A program made the translations under genes and the position numbers. The notes under the pieces are model-generated. The model saw nothing but the letters and a program-made list of their open reading frames with translations. It had not been told where the DNA came from and did no database searches. From contig NC_081137.1 in assembly GCF_958295425.1 (NCBI RefSeq), forward strand, positions 6,156,238-6,220,237: a DNA stretch of 64,000 nt, in the 5' to 3' direction. This DNA comes from Solea solea. Taxonomy: Eukaryota > Chordata > Actinopteri > Pleuronectiformes > Soleidae. Within the stretch, counting starts at the first letter, position 1. Each line of letters starts with the position of its first letter. Positions 50,939 to 63,717 of the stretch are shown piece after piece.

Positions 50939-53900
50939 TCACTTGGTGGAGCGTCGTGTGGGCTCGGAGGCGGTGGGGGGAGGTGGCGGGCCACGACGGT
51001 CTAGGTCTTCAATGTAGAACATGATGAGCTTCCTGCGCTCCTCTGGGACACACTCCAGAACAAGGTAACGCTTGTCATTCTGAAGGATTTTCTCCACGTC
51101 TTTCAAATGCTGCTCTGACTCCTGGATGAGCTTTCTCGACCTGGAGAGAGAGGTGAATGTGAGAGGGGCCAGACGGGAACATTAATTCATATTCAGCGAT
51201 TACATTTCTTTCCTTCTATTAAGACAAAGACACAATGGCGATGTTATAATTTTTTTTCCTGTGATTTTCCTTTTATAATACAATGTAAAAATTCTCTTTC
51301 TTTTGCAACAAGGACTTATGCAATGTTGTATTAGGTACTACTTTCATGTTTCTAAATTCAATTTTACCATTAAACCCTGTGTCTGAGCAGTTTTCAAAAT
51401 AATGAAAAAACAAAAAGTCTAATGAATATGTAAATGGCAGTGCATTCTAAAAGGTTCAATGAGTAACAGGAAGGTTTACTGGCAGACTCAATTTACTACA
51501 ATTAAGTGTTTGTGTAAAAGAATATAGCTTTGAAATAAAACATGTTTGGTTTTCGCAGCCTTCGGGGAAAAAAAAACTTTTGTATGTACTGTAGGCAAGG
51601 GACTTATTTAACTAGCTTTCCATCTTGTGTCACCATATTTTTTACAGCCCATCGAGCAGATAAACCAGCCAGAGCACACATTTTGCATTTTGAAGCTGAA
51701 TATTACTGTGCAAACAAAGAAAAAAAAAGTACTAGTCTCACCACTAAATGTCACACATCTTTTCACAGTGGACCTTTCATTAGAGGGTAATATTAATATA
51801 TCTAATATTTATGTGCTGCAAACATATCAGGGTGTGCATATTGAATATGTTTTTGTATATATGCAGTAAAATACACTGCCTGGCATTGTTTCCATAAGCT
51901 ACTGCAATGTCACAAGATTTATTTCCGTCCAGTAGTGCATTCATTTTTCACCAAGATCTTGTATTGATGATGGGAGAGTCGGGCCACTGAGCAAAGCCTT
52001 CTCCAGCACATCCCAAAGATTCTCAATGGGGTTAAGGTCTGGACTCTGTGGTGGCCAATCCATGTGTGAAAATTATGTCTCATGCTCCCATAACCACTCT
52101 ATCACAATTTGAGCCTGATGAATCCTGGCATTGTCATCTTGGAATATGCCCATGTCATCAGGAAAGAGAAAAATGCATTGATGGAATAATCTGGTCATTC
52201 ATTATATTCAGGTAGTCAGCTGAACTCATTCTTTTGGCACATAATGTTGCTGAACCTAGACCTGACCAACTGTAGTAACCCCTTACCTATATGCTTAGTT
52301 AAATCCAGGTGGCGACTTTTTTTTTTTTGGCCAGGCAGTGTACATGATATTATAAATGCTACTTTTGACACTTGTTTTGATTATGTATATCTTGTGTGCG
52401 TGTGTACAGACCTGTAAGTGATGAACTTTGTCTCCTTTAGCAGAGTTCTGAAGTCAGCTTTGGCTATGATGTACTTGTCCTTGATGTAGTCTTCAAACTC
52501 GCGTTGTCTCTTCTACACACAGACACACCAGAACATTACACAACTAAATTCACAGAAAAAGCATATGAAATAACTTTACAATACAGTACATATGCACATA
52601 TTTGTGTTTTATTCACATAAACTAGCTAAAGTGAACTCGAAGTAAAATAAATACAGGGATTCTGCAGTAATACCAAAGACTTACTCTGTCACTAGAAGAA
52701 AACTTGATACAGCGAGGATCCTCTTTGATGACCTTCTTCACCCCCTTCCATGTAGTAGTCAGTGTGATCTACAACATAAACAAAGATCTGTCAATACAAT
52801 AATTAAATACATATATGATTAATCTAAATCATGTTTTATAACTAATGTGTTACTGCAGAGGTTACTGTGTCCAGATGTGTTAGCGTAGAAATGACAGATA
52901 ATATTACAGATCTGACCATGCTAGTCTCGTCCAGCAGCAGCCTGAATTGTTCTTTCTTCTTTTTGGCCAGAGCTTCGACGTGTTCATTAAACAGCTTCTC
53001 CTTCTCTTCTCTCTCTAGCAGCGATGCCGACTCCCAGCGATGGTCCTTCCTCAGGTTACGACGTGTGTCCGACCACGTGGCATCTGAAGAACGTACCTGA
53101 GGAATAAATAAATAAACAAAAATGGTTCATTGCTGTAATTAATTCCAAATATTTAACACATTACAGAAAAAAAACAACACACTGTTTTATATTGATATTT
53201 TATATATTAAATGTCTAAATAAATGTTAAGAAAGTCAAATTGCAGTTGTAAAACATGACGTATCTGAGCAGAGATCAATTTTACTAATAATATCTTGTAC
53301 AAGAAAATAGGACAGAACTAAATGAAAAGACAAGAATGCACCGAAAATAAAAATCTGTGACGTCTCACCATATCGGACATGAGAGCTTTGAAATGTTGGA
53401 TGGCCTCTTCCCTCTTGTGCTGCTCCCTTTCCCGGTCGATCTCTTTGGTCTGTTCTGATCGAGCCTTCTGCACCTCTCGTTCCCTCTCTCGGAGACTGGC
53501 CTCGATACGAGCCTGTCGCTCCAACTCTCGCTCTTTGTCGATGTCCACGTTCTGTGCAGGTGACACACACTCTGTTCTTTACCTGATGTGCTGGATGGAT
53601 GGTATAGTAATCTAACAGTAATAATATCATTTATTTATTTAGTGTATTAATTCTAGTGGGGCTGCAACTATCAATTATTTTCATATTTATTTGTCTATAA
53701 ATTATTTTCTTAAAATGTTGTTCTCAGAAAATGTTGAAATGTGTTGCTTGGTTTGTCCCAAACATTGAAATTATATATTTCAATGTCTTGTTTTGTCCAT
53801 AAGCTAGTTATTCAGTTTGAATGATTTCTTTGTTATGTGGAGCAGAGAAACCAGATTAACAATTATCAAAACAGTTGACAATGACTTTAATCTATTAATG

Positions 53901-56900
53901 TTGTCAGTGAGACGTGTGCTTTTCCTCCTAAATCATATCAAAATGCCTGTGCTGATAAAGTCCTGTTCTTTCCATCATTCAAACAGACATGCTCCTACCT
54001 TGGCTTGTTTTTCCATGTACTGTTTGAAAAGTTCTTCTCTGTGCGCAGAGCTGTCCACAGACTTGTATCGAGGGTCAGTCTCCAGCCTCTCTTTAATTTT
54101 GCTCCATCGCTGGCCTCCCTCTATGTGTTGCTCATTGAGCAGATCAAAGAAGTCTTGCCTCACCTGAAACAAAACATACACACATAGAAAGGGATATTCC
54201 AAAATGTCATTAAGTCAGTAGCAACTGTTCAAAAACACATGGATCTGGACGAATGACAGTGTACACAGTCGAAACTAGGGATGTTACCGATTAACACAAT
54301 GTTTATTCAACTTCTATTGTTTGTGATTCTTAACATGAATGTCACACAGCTAATGTGTTGATAATATTTTTCACTGTTTAATAAAGTCACTATTGTTTAT
54401 TAAACAGTGGTTAAGGGAAAAAAAAACTAAATTTGCAACCTTAATCAAAGCCAATTTTAAATGTGTGAAAAATCATGTCCTCTGCAGGGAGACAGGAACC
54501 AAGCAGAGTCTCAGTAACATGTCAGCAGTACAAAAGACAAGATACTGTACACATTGTGTGAGAGTGAGTCATACCTTCTCTCCTCTGGACTTGGAGTCCT
54601 CTTTCTCTCTCTTCTTCATAGCTGTGATGTATTCCACAAAGATGGCCTCCCTGTCCTTCATCTTCTCTATGGTCTTAAATCGTGGGTCTCGTCCATGCTT
54701 CACTGCAAATTCACTGAACGTTGTTCTATAAACAAACAAACAAAAACACACCCTTTTTTAGTATAACAAGAAATACAAAACGTATGAATTACTTACGTCA
54801 AAGACATACATGCTTACATACTAAAAAGTGTATCTGTGGAAGTTGTCTCCAGATCCACATTTTGACATGATGAACACTCTCAGGAAACATTTTTATTGTA
54901 TATTGATTTTGTTGTATATTAAGTTAAGTCCCCAAATGGTTAAAGAGACTATTAACTAACTCTACTAAAGTTAAACTTTGAGCTAAAATCAATCTTCCAT
55001 CTTCTCTTATTAGAAGGTAGGTACTGACTAAATATTTGCACACAAGATTAAATATCAGCAGTTGCATACCACAGATATAAATATTAGCTAATAATGGAAT
55101 GATGACAGACTCTGGTGAAGGAAAACAGGCCGGTCCCTTAACCTTGGTGTGAGCTTTGAATCCTCCATCATCCTCCTGAACTCGTCTTTGGCCTGCATCA
55201 ACTTGTTCTTCTTTTCTTTCCTCTCCTCCTCGGCTCGCGTCTTCACATACTGATCAAACACCTGCAGAGGACATTGATCAGGATTTTTGTACGGGTCTTT
55301 TAATGATTATGTCAGTGCTATGAGACAGTGAAAATGTGCAACGGTGAAACGGGAGATAGAAACATGAGACAGAAAGAAAAACTGAACCTGTTTTCGCTCT
55401 TTTGGGTTGAGCAGAAGGTAACGTGGGTCAAACACAATCTTATGAAGCTCTTTGTCCCAAGTAGAGAAAGCAGACACCTACACGTACAGAGACAACAAGT
55501 GCATTAGACAGGCAGACAGTCAGGTGTCACCATGAACAAAAAAACTTGAAATTAAACTGTATAGGTCTACAAAAAACAGACAACAAACATCTGCCCATTA
55601 CGTTATAACAAAATCATTTAGAAACATCAGCAAGACATTTGTTTACCCCTCTTTCCAGTAACATGTCTTTGAACTGAGTCATCCTGGCCTCCAGGGGCAC
55701 TACAGCTCGTTCTCTGGCAGCTCTGAGTTCAGCCTCCATTGCTGCTTCCTTGTCTGAGTCTGCCTCCTTCACTTCCTCCTTCCTGCGAAGATGAAGATGG
55801 TCAGTAACAAGAGGTAAATAAAAATCAAATGTGATAGAGAAAGACGCCGTATGGAGAAGAGGCCAAAAAGAAAAGAAGGGCGTGAACAAAGACAACTTAA
55901 CAAAATGTTTGACAGTTTTAAAACAAGTGAGATACTTACTTTCTCTTTTTAGCTTTGGTTGGCTCCTCGTCCTGATTTTCTTCTGTAGCCATAGCTAATT
56001 CCGGCTCTTCTTTATTGATTCCTGTGAACATACAAGTGTTAAGAACGGTGTTAAGAAGTGATAGCACCACATAATGACCTGTTTACATTCAAATCACAGA
56101 CTGGACTTACGATTACATGAACCATGAAATACCTTGCTCATAGTAACAAACCATTAGTGCACCTATGGTTCTCTCACCACTGGTTTTGTGCCTATATCAG
56201 ATAAAGTGCTAAAAAATAAACACAACCAACACAAGTGCTGTGTGTGTCTTTGTCCACACCTGTCTTCTTGCTGTCCTCCAGGCCTCTCTTGTGTGGCGGC
56301 TCCTGGATGTGCTTGTCGACGTCGGCTCGACCAACCAATTCCTCGGGTCGGTCCCACATGGACAGCCGTGTTGTGGGGTTGTAAAAAAATACACGATCAT
56401 CCCCGGTCCACACCACACACCTGCCAAGAATTGATCGACACACAAAAGACATCAAGAAGTGCTAGAGAATGAAGGAGAAAATAAGAAGAATTAAAGGGAA
56501 CAGTGGAGTTCATGTGGGCTGTGTGTGTACCATGGTGTGCCAGGAATAGGATTGGTGGCTATAGGCCGGGCTTTCTGAGCTGCTTTTTCCTCCTCTGTCA
56601 TCTCCTCTTCTTTAGGCTCCTGGATGAAGATAAAAACATTTAAGTATTAAACTGCACTACAACTTATCACCTGTACTGTTTTATTTATCTATTCTTTAGG
56701 TTTTATTCCGTTCTTCAACTGCGTAAAAAGTAAGTACATGTTCAAATGTGTTTGCCTGCCTCTGTAAAGCAAGGCCCTTGCCTTAAGTTTAAGAAGTTTA
56801 TTGTAATGCTATAAAACCAAACACATTTTCCTTTTAAAGTTATTATAAAGACATATAGACATACATGACTGAACCTTTAACACATGTTGTAAGACAGGCT

Positions 56901-59900
56901 TCTTTGTAAGTTATTCTTCATACTTGTAATGTGTCATACCTTTAAAACTGAGAAACTAAACATTTATTTAAAGAAAATATATAGATATTTCTTTTTGATC
57001 TCCCTCTGAGAATCAGTCCAAATCTAAAAATATGTGATTTTTGTCTGTTTAGATTTGACAGCAAGGAGAACAAAAAAGTATGAATAAACAGAATGCTTGT
57101 ATTTCAACCTTTCACATACCTCCTTCTCATTTCTTGAGTTTTCATTTTTGTTTTCTTCAGCCTCCAGCTCCATTGCCTCGGCTTCTTCTTGGGCCAAACG
57201 CTCTTTTGCTTTTTGTGCTTCTTTTTCTACGATGACAGTGAGGAGAAAAAGTTCACACCTACCCTTGTTTTTAATAGCCTCACAATTGTACCAGTCGTAA
57301 AAATGTCATGGCTGTCTACTCATAGACTGAATATACAATAGTCACATTCCGGTTTGAAAAGTGAAGCCCAGGAGGCAGCCACTAGGGGTCAACTCCACTG
57401 GTTGCAAAACAAACTCTGTTTGAATGGAAGCCTTTGGGAAAATGAATTATGTCATAATTTAGAGGAAAAAAACAGATTTGAGTGGACACTAGTGTGATGA
57501 TCAGGTAATACCTGTTCGCAGACTTCCAGGTGCTTGCGAGTATGTGAGAGCGTGCACAGTGCCTACTGCCTACCTTTCTCCACTAGGGCATGTGGTTTCT
57601 CCCAGGTGGACTCCAGTGTTCGGTTGTTGTAGTAGTATGTTTTCCCATCAGCCGTTTTGTACTCTGACCACTCAGGAAGGTGCAATGATCCGGCCATGGA
57701 GGCAGGAGCTGCTGATAGAGCCAGCTGGGGATGCATCATGGAAACTAAAGGCGGGCCCATACCAGGAATCATACCTGAAATTAGTCAGAGAAAAGACACA
57801 GACCATGATTAACTGATGACCATATAGAAAATTAGAAAATGCAAAAACATGAATAAGGGAAACACAAACTCCACAGGCAGTCTAAGACTGATTCACTGCA
57901 ATTAAAAATAAAAAAAGAGCTATAATCTGTTGTCACCTAAAAAGTAGATTATTAGGCAAGTGAACCAGAAATCTGTATTAATAATTTGGCAGAAAGTCCA
58001 AACATAGTTTACTGACCATAAAGAGACCACTGCATACATAAACATATAAGGCACTGACCACACACACACAACCATGCTACAAAGAGAACAACCACATGAC
58101 CACAATAAGTAACTAAAGCACGATCAGACAGCAGCTAGCATTTATAATGGGACTGCCCTCACAAACATGGTGTGTGACTCACACATAAAACAAGGACTGA
58201 GCCTAACAATCAGTGAATTGGTCCAATTATCTAACAATTTGGTGGCTGATTTCTCAAGTGTGCTCTGATTTACCAGTCACAGTAAACAAAGCAAAACAAC
58301 TGCCTACTGGGCCCCGAAGACGACACGCAAACAAAGAGTATTTACTAGTCAGTGAAAAGATTTAAACTCTAATGTTTGAATCTGAGATGACTTTTATTAC
58401 TGGCTTGCTTTAAACAATGCTGCAATAAACAATGCTCCAAAACAAGGCCTGAGCACACTGTCCAGTACAACATCTAAAAAAATATGTTGGTGGTGATGAA
58501 AGGTTTTATGTGACTCAACTCAACCTGAAGTCATCTCTACATACTGTAATATCAGGTTCATTTGTAGAAATGGGAGCAATTTTACTACTGTACACTGAAG
58601 GGATCATGTTGACAGCATTCACCACCGTGCCACTGCTGGAGGTTCCCATATATTTCATGTGGACATCATGCACTACCATGCCATCTACTGTAGATCTGAG
58701 AGGCGAGCGGTTGGGTGTTTACCGTTGGCGCTGGGGCCTGCCTTTACACACGGCGCACCTACTATCTGCATCATTGCTACACCTGAAAGAACAATGGACA
58801 AGCAAGCATCTGGTTGAAGACAGCAGGACACGAGACATCAGCTACTATGGTGTGTAACACTTTGTTTGTGGCCCTCAAACAAATAGAAGGCCAGAATTTT
58901 GGATTGTGCACTGTTAAAACAACTTCTCAGTCTCTGGTTAGGTTTATGTGTTTGCAGAGCACACCGTCTTTACAGGTTAAAAGTAATATTGATTGATAGG
59001 CCAATATATCTACATTTTAATACAAATAAAGAAAGAAAAAACATAAAAGTCTGAATACTAAACATCTCAAACTCAATCGGGAAGCTCCCAATCTGATATG
59101 TATCATCTGAATAAACCCAAGCCCTAATTTAGACCTAGACCTATCTGACCATATTTTTGATTTGATTATGCCAAGCAATACTTCAAGAGACAAACAGAGC
59201 AAAAAAACAGACCTAAATGAGCCTTTTGTTAGAATGAAGGATAGAGAGAAACAGAGGAGAGGAAAAAACGAACAGATCAGAAACAGACACAAAAATAAGT
59301 GGCGCATTTAAGTGAACCTACATTTAATTTACGCCACTGCATGTTACGTGACCCACTGCTGACTAATGCAAACAGGTTACAGTGGAAACCTATAACATTT
59401 ACATGTATAATCTGTGAAAGAGTCAGTCCCTACAGCCACAAAATAATTCTCCCCTCCTGTGGCGTTCTGGATTATGTACCTTCATTTACTGTTGTCACTA
59501 TAAATATGTTCATGATGCTGAATCAGAGTTTCCACAGAGACAGTAAACTAAATTGCAATTGTCACAAAACAATACACAGCTAAGACGCATCATCAGAGTA
59601 ATTCAATAATCAAAACCAAAAATATTGTATTTTCTATGAGCAGTAACCCGAATACAAATTACAGTCAAATCTGAGATAATTACAGCCAATAAAATTTGTC
59701 AGACTTTTTAAACAAGGGCTGCTTAATAAACATAATGACATTAATAGGTTGAGCCAAAACTATTGATCTGACTGATATGTTTGACGGGAAATGCAAACAC
59801 CAAAAAAGAAGACACATAACTTGACTAGAGGAGCAGAGTTAGAAATATTGGGTGGTGAATATACAAATTATTTTAGAAGATCCAACATCAATTCATAGAA

Positions 59901-62900
59901 TACCATTTTCTGTTCCCTGAACTGAAATTAGCAAGACTTGACTTTCGCATGACCACAATAGTCTCCCGTGACAGCGAGCTGGAGCTCACTGGAGCTAACA
60001 GCTCGGTCACATGAGACTCAGCTAACATGTTTGGAAACGTGTTAATTACTTTGCAATCACTATTGAAGAATCAGAAATACTTAGACACACTGCTTATCAG
60101 ACGCTTTGGTGTCATGATTGTTCGCTCAGGGGGACAGTTTTGTTTGTCCTTAATTGACACCTCAAAACAACATAACATCACTGTTTTCTTCTGATAAGCA
60201 AAGAGGACAGGTTGACAACTTAGTAATTACTTTAAAATGTCTGTTGCGTTTGTGCCAGCCTGATATTGTGACCTGAACGTTTCTGAGTTTGCGGTTCCTA
60301 CCTGGTAGAGGAATGTGCATGCCAGGCAGGGGCACCCTGAAAGGTGGCACCATGACAGGAGGGAAGGCAGGTATGGCTGTGGTGGGCTGGGCCACACTGT
60401 GAGGCAGGCCCGCGGGCAGCAGAGACATAGTCTGCACCGCTGTAACAGGCGATGGCATCGTGGAAACAGTCACCACAGTGACTGGAGAAACTGCAACAGT
60501 TGAGGACACTGTGGCAACAGGGGGATGGTCTGCTACAACAGAGGCTGTTGGGAACACAAAAAGAAGGTGTTTAATTTCTGCTTGTGTGTAAATAATAATG
60601 ATAAATAAATAATCCACTTTATTTATAATGCACTTTACATTATCAGAATCTCACAGTGCTAATGGCTGGGTGTATGCTGGATTAAACACTGTACTCACCT
60701 GCAATGCTCACAGAAGGCGAGAGGGAGGTGATGGAGTCTGGACTTGAGGTAATTGTGCGGGAGGGGGTTGTGGACAGGGCTTGAGACGAGGAGGCAGCTG
60801 TGCTGGCTGTAGTGTTGACAGTGCTCGAGCTTGCAGCTGCAGTCACCCCCCCACTTACCCCAGAACCCGCAGTTCCAGCTCCGACCAGAAGAGGGTTGAG
60901 CTCAGACTGTTGGATGATTTTCACACCATCTGGTTTGCTCCACGATGACTCTCTGGTCCTGGCATTGTAGTAATATGCCTGTGGAAAGATAACAGGGAAA
61001 ATGAACACCTGTAAATTGGTGGAAAACAGTGCGAAAAGAAAAGTTAAAGGTCCAGTGTGTAACATTGAGGAAAGAATTTCCTCAGACAGAAATTGAATAA
61101 ACTACCCAAAAAAGTGTTGGCAATAGTGTATAATCACTTACAAATAAAAATAGTTATCTATATCATCAGAATAAGCCTTTAAGGTACTTAAGTCAAGGGC
61201 CTTGCTTTACAGAGGCCACCATTTTGTGCCACCATGTTTTTACCAGGGTTGCCAGACATTTGCAACAAAATGTCACAACAATACGGTGGAAACCAGACAC
61301 CATTTTTAAAGTCCAACTGCATTACTATCATTGCCAAATGGATTGTAACATTGATTAAGACGGGACAAAAAGCATAAATGTTCCCGTGCAGATCAATGGC
61401 AGATGAGGGTGCACTTGATTTCTAATGAGAAAATTGCAGTGTTTCAAGAATTGCTTGAATGAGATAAACGTTCTGATAAAAAAAACTTGTTAAAACCGTA
61501 TGGAAAATGTAAAAAATACAAGGAATTAGAGAAAATGGAGAACACGGAAAACTGTTAAAAATCCGCAGAAAACCGCGGAACTGGCAACCTCAGTTTCTAC
61601 AGCAGCCCAAATGGACAAACCAGCCAGAGCGTGCATTTCACATTTTCAAGCAGGAGCTTACCACGCAAACAAAGAAGAACGACATCCTTTCTGGTATGTG
61701 AAGGCCACCGTAGTTCCCTGTTCTCGCATTGGAAAGGAAGGGGTGAGTGGAGGAGTCCTCCGTTTGTTGCACTCTGCAGTCTCACCATTAGATGTCACTA
61801 ATTTGTAAACACTGGACCTTTAATTATAAATCTAGACATTCAATTGATAGTGGTTTTAAACCTGTGCAATGAGACCTCAGGTTTACCATCATAGACAGGT
61901 AGGAAAACAGACAATTTACCACAGGATTCACTGTGTGTATGAGTGTGGAATGGGACACAGCTGTGCAATTTTAAGTTGATTCCTTTTGGCAAAGTTTATC
62001 AATTCAAGTCCCCAGTTTACAAGCTTTATCCTGACAAAATGTCAACTCAAAATGTTTCCCTTGGACTCGAAATCATCGCACAGCCTTTTGCAACAGTAAT
62101 GCTGTTTAAACCAACACCTCTGGCCATTACTATATTAACGTACCAAAAACAATATTTATTCCTCCAACCTCTTTGTGACAGTTGAAACATACAGAAACAC
62201 TGCTTTGTGTTTTCATATCACTTTCAGCTTACCTTTCCCTCAGACGTCTTGTTCTCTACCCAGATTTCCTCAGCAGGGTTGAGTGCAGGGTTTCCAGAGC
62301 TAGGAACAGGAGGCATCCCCGGAGGGAACAGCATCCCTGGAGGAGGTGGGAGGTTACCAATGGGTGGGGGAAGGAAAGGAGGTCTCTGAAAGACGAGAAA
62401 GACATAAACCCAGCATTAGGTCTAAAACATGTAAGAAAAAAAGCAAGGATTCTAAATTCACCACAGCGTCCTCTATCACAAAGAAAAGCCTGTGAATATT
62501 TCACCCCATGAATTCAAATTAGGATGTTTGCGCATCAATATTTTATCACTGAAAATAATACTGCAACTAAGAACCAATTAAGAAGAGCAGTTTATGAAAA
62601 GCCATATCCCTCCTCTGCTAGAGATAATACTGCTGGTATACATACAATGACTACAAAACATAATATGGACCATACCTCTGCTGAAAGATTCACCCTTTTC
62701 TTTGGACATAATTCACACATGTAAATATAGTCTTGAGGTATTTAACCGACTCTTGACTCTGACAAACAGAAAGAGGAAAAAAATCTTAATAAGTATAGTT
62801 GGAAAAAGGCAGCCAACAGTCACTGTTTTTGACATTATGACATTGCAATACATGTGGGGGACTTCTGAAATAAAGGACAGAATTAAACTCTTGTGTGTAA

Positions 62901-63717
62901 CTTAAACAAATATCTGCTACATCAAAACCATTGTTAAATGAATTCACACAACACTGATTAAGTGTTTCACACTCCTCTCTCTGTGATGTTTTGTTTTTGT
63001 GTCACCTGGTGAAATCCTTTTGCTGCACAGAGTGACACACTTTTTACGCCATGACTGAGAGGTAAGGCGGAAGAAAGTATTTCTGCCATGCATTTTGTTA
63101 GAAACAAAAAAACAAACATTATTGTCAGCTTTTTTTTGGCTGAAACAGCAGTAAACACTGGCTAAACAATATTTGTTGTAACTTTCAAAATGTAATGTTG
63201 CCATAGTGATATTTAGATCTAGATACAAGTTATAGCTACGCACTGCAAAGTCTTGCCTTAGAATGAAAGTCATACCACCCAGAAATTGAGCTTAAAACAG
63301 AATTTTGACACAACAGTAATATTCTAATACAGCTAGCTGCAAGTTGAATTGACTTACATAGAAATAAAACTTGCATTCTTTACTAAAATATACTAATAAA
63401 AAAATGAGCTCTGTGTAACATTTTCTTTTTTTTTGGCATTTTTCTTACGGGAGAAAATCTTGCTTACCTGTAAGTGAGGAGGTCCAATGGGTGGGGGCAT
63501 GGCTCCCGGAGGAGGGATAGGTGGCATGTTGGGGTCAAAGGGAGGACGTGCAAATGGGGGTCGTGGCGGAGGTCCCCTCATCATCCCAAAAGGAGGCGGC
63601 GGTGGCCTAAGAAGTGGTGGTGGACCTCGTAACACCGGGGTCTGGGCAGATGCAGGTGAAGGGCTGGGTGCAGGGCCAGGGGCAGGACTGCGGAACCGCA
63701 CTGCCTGCTGCACCATT
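50939..63717 (-). CDS. tcerg1: transcription elongation regulator 1 (CA150), 5'-partial, 19 exons
   Basis: Exons in transcript order: 63468-63717, 62233-62385, 60699-60978, 60302-60544, 57574-57774, 57120-57226, 56531-56619, 56260-56420, 55940-56021, 55647-55782, 55388-55477, 55143-55261, 54575-54725, 53999-54163, 53369-53551, 52917-53096, 52685-52768, 52412-52512 and 50939-51140 (stop TGA 50939-50941). They keep frame through 991 aa. Domains: a Pro-rich N-terminus ([13 protein letters not shown]); WW1 about 121-152 ([21 protein letters not shown]); WW2 about 343-372 ([15 protein letters not shown]); WW3 about 441-470 ([16 protein letters not shown]); the basic stretch KAKKRKK; and six FF repeats from about 556 to 975. 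The end [14 protein letters not shown] is the family C-terminus. Known role: nuclear factor coupling RNA polymerase II elongation to splicing; FF domains bind the phosphorylated CTD and WW domains bind splicing factors. The mammalian Gln-Ala repeat between WW1 and WW2 is replaced by Ser/Thr/Ala/Val-rich sequence. Exon 1 lies beyond 64000. Confidence 0.97.
51449..51780. mobile_element. short deletion derivative of the GGTCCAGTG element
   Basis: The left end is decayed (AAAAGGTTCAATGAGTAAC). The right part shares AAACCAGCCAGAGC, GCAAACAAAGAA, CTCACCACTAAATGTCAC and CAGTGGACCTTT with the copy at 61044-61823. The middle is shorter. It lies beside the Tc1 fossil in the last tcerg1 intron. Confidence 0.6.
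51874..52340 (-). mobile_element. Tc1/mariner fossil, internally deleted
   Basis: CACTGCCTGGC (51874-51884) and GCCAGGCAGTG (52330-52340) are exact inverted ends flanked by TA on both sides. On the minus strand the interior reads as broken transposase, including [16 protein letters not shown], [20 protein letters not shown] and [11 protein letters not shown] segments around the second catalytic Asp and the Glu. The N-terminal half is missing. It sits in the last tcerg1 intron. Confidence 0.85.
53654..53905. mobile_element. degraded copy of the hAT-type MITE family
   Basis: It begins TAGTGGGGCTGCAACTATCA, as in the other copies, then follows the same internal order (CAGAAAATGTTGAAATG, TCTTGTTTTGTCC, CAGTTTGAATGATTT). 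The distal end has decayed and its position is approximate. It is in the tcerg1 intron between exons 53369-53551 and 53999-54163. Confidence 0.55.
57345..57460. repeat. short interspersed repeat shared with 26565-26665
   Basis: GCAGCCACTAGGGG and TTGAATGGAAGCCTTTGGGA correspond to CCACCAGGGGGC and TTGAATGGAAGTCTATGGGA at 26595-26660. Both are copies of a common percomorph-type repeat, here in a tcerg1 intron and there in a crebrf intron. Confidence 0.45.
57775..60301 (-). other. large tcerg1 intron without recognised features
   Basis: About 2.5 kb between the WW2 exon and the Thr/Val-rich exon. I see no exon-like sequence in the right phase and no clear transposon. Confidence 0.55.
61044..61823. 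mobile_element. non-autonomous DNA element with GGTCCAGTG termini
   Basis: The left end TTAAAGGTCCAGTGTGTAA (61044-61062) and right end TTGTAAACACTGGACCTTTAA (61803-61823) are inverted repeats, the outer 14 bp perfect. There is no transposase. Related copies are at about 33700-34025, 42358-42742 and 51449-51780, with shared internal blocks (AAACCAGCCAGAGC, CTCACCA near the right end). It lies in a tcerg1 intron. Confidence 0.75.
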
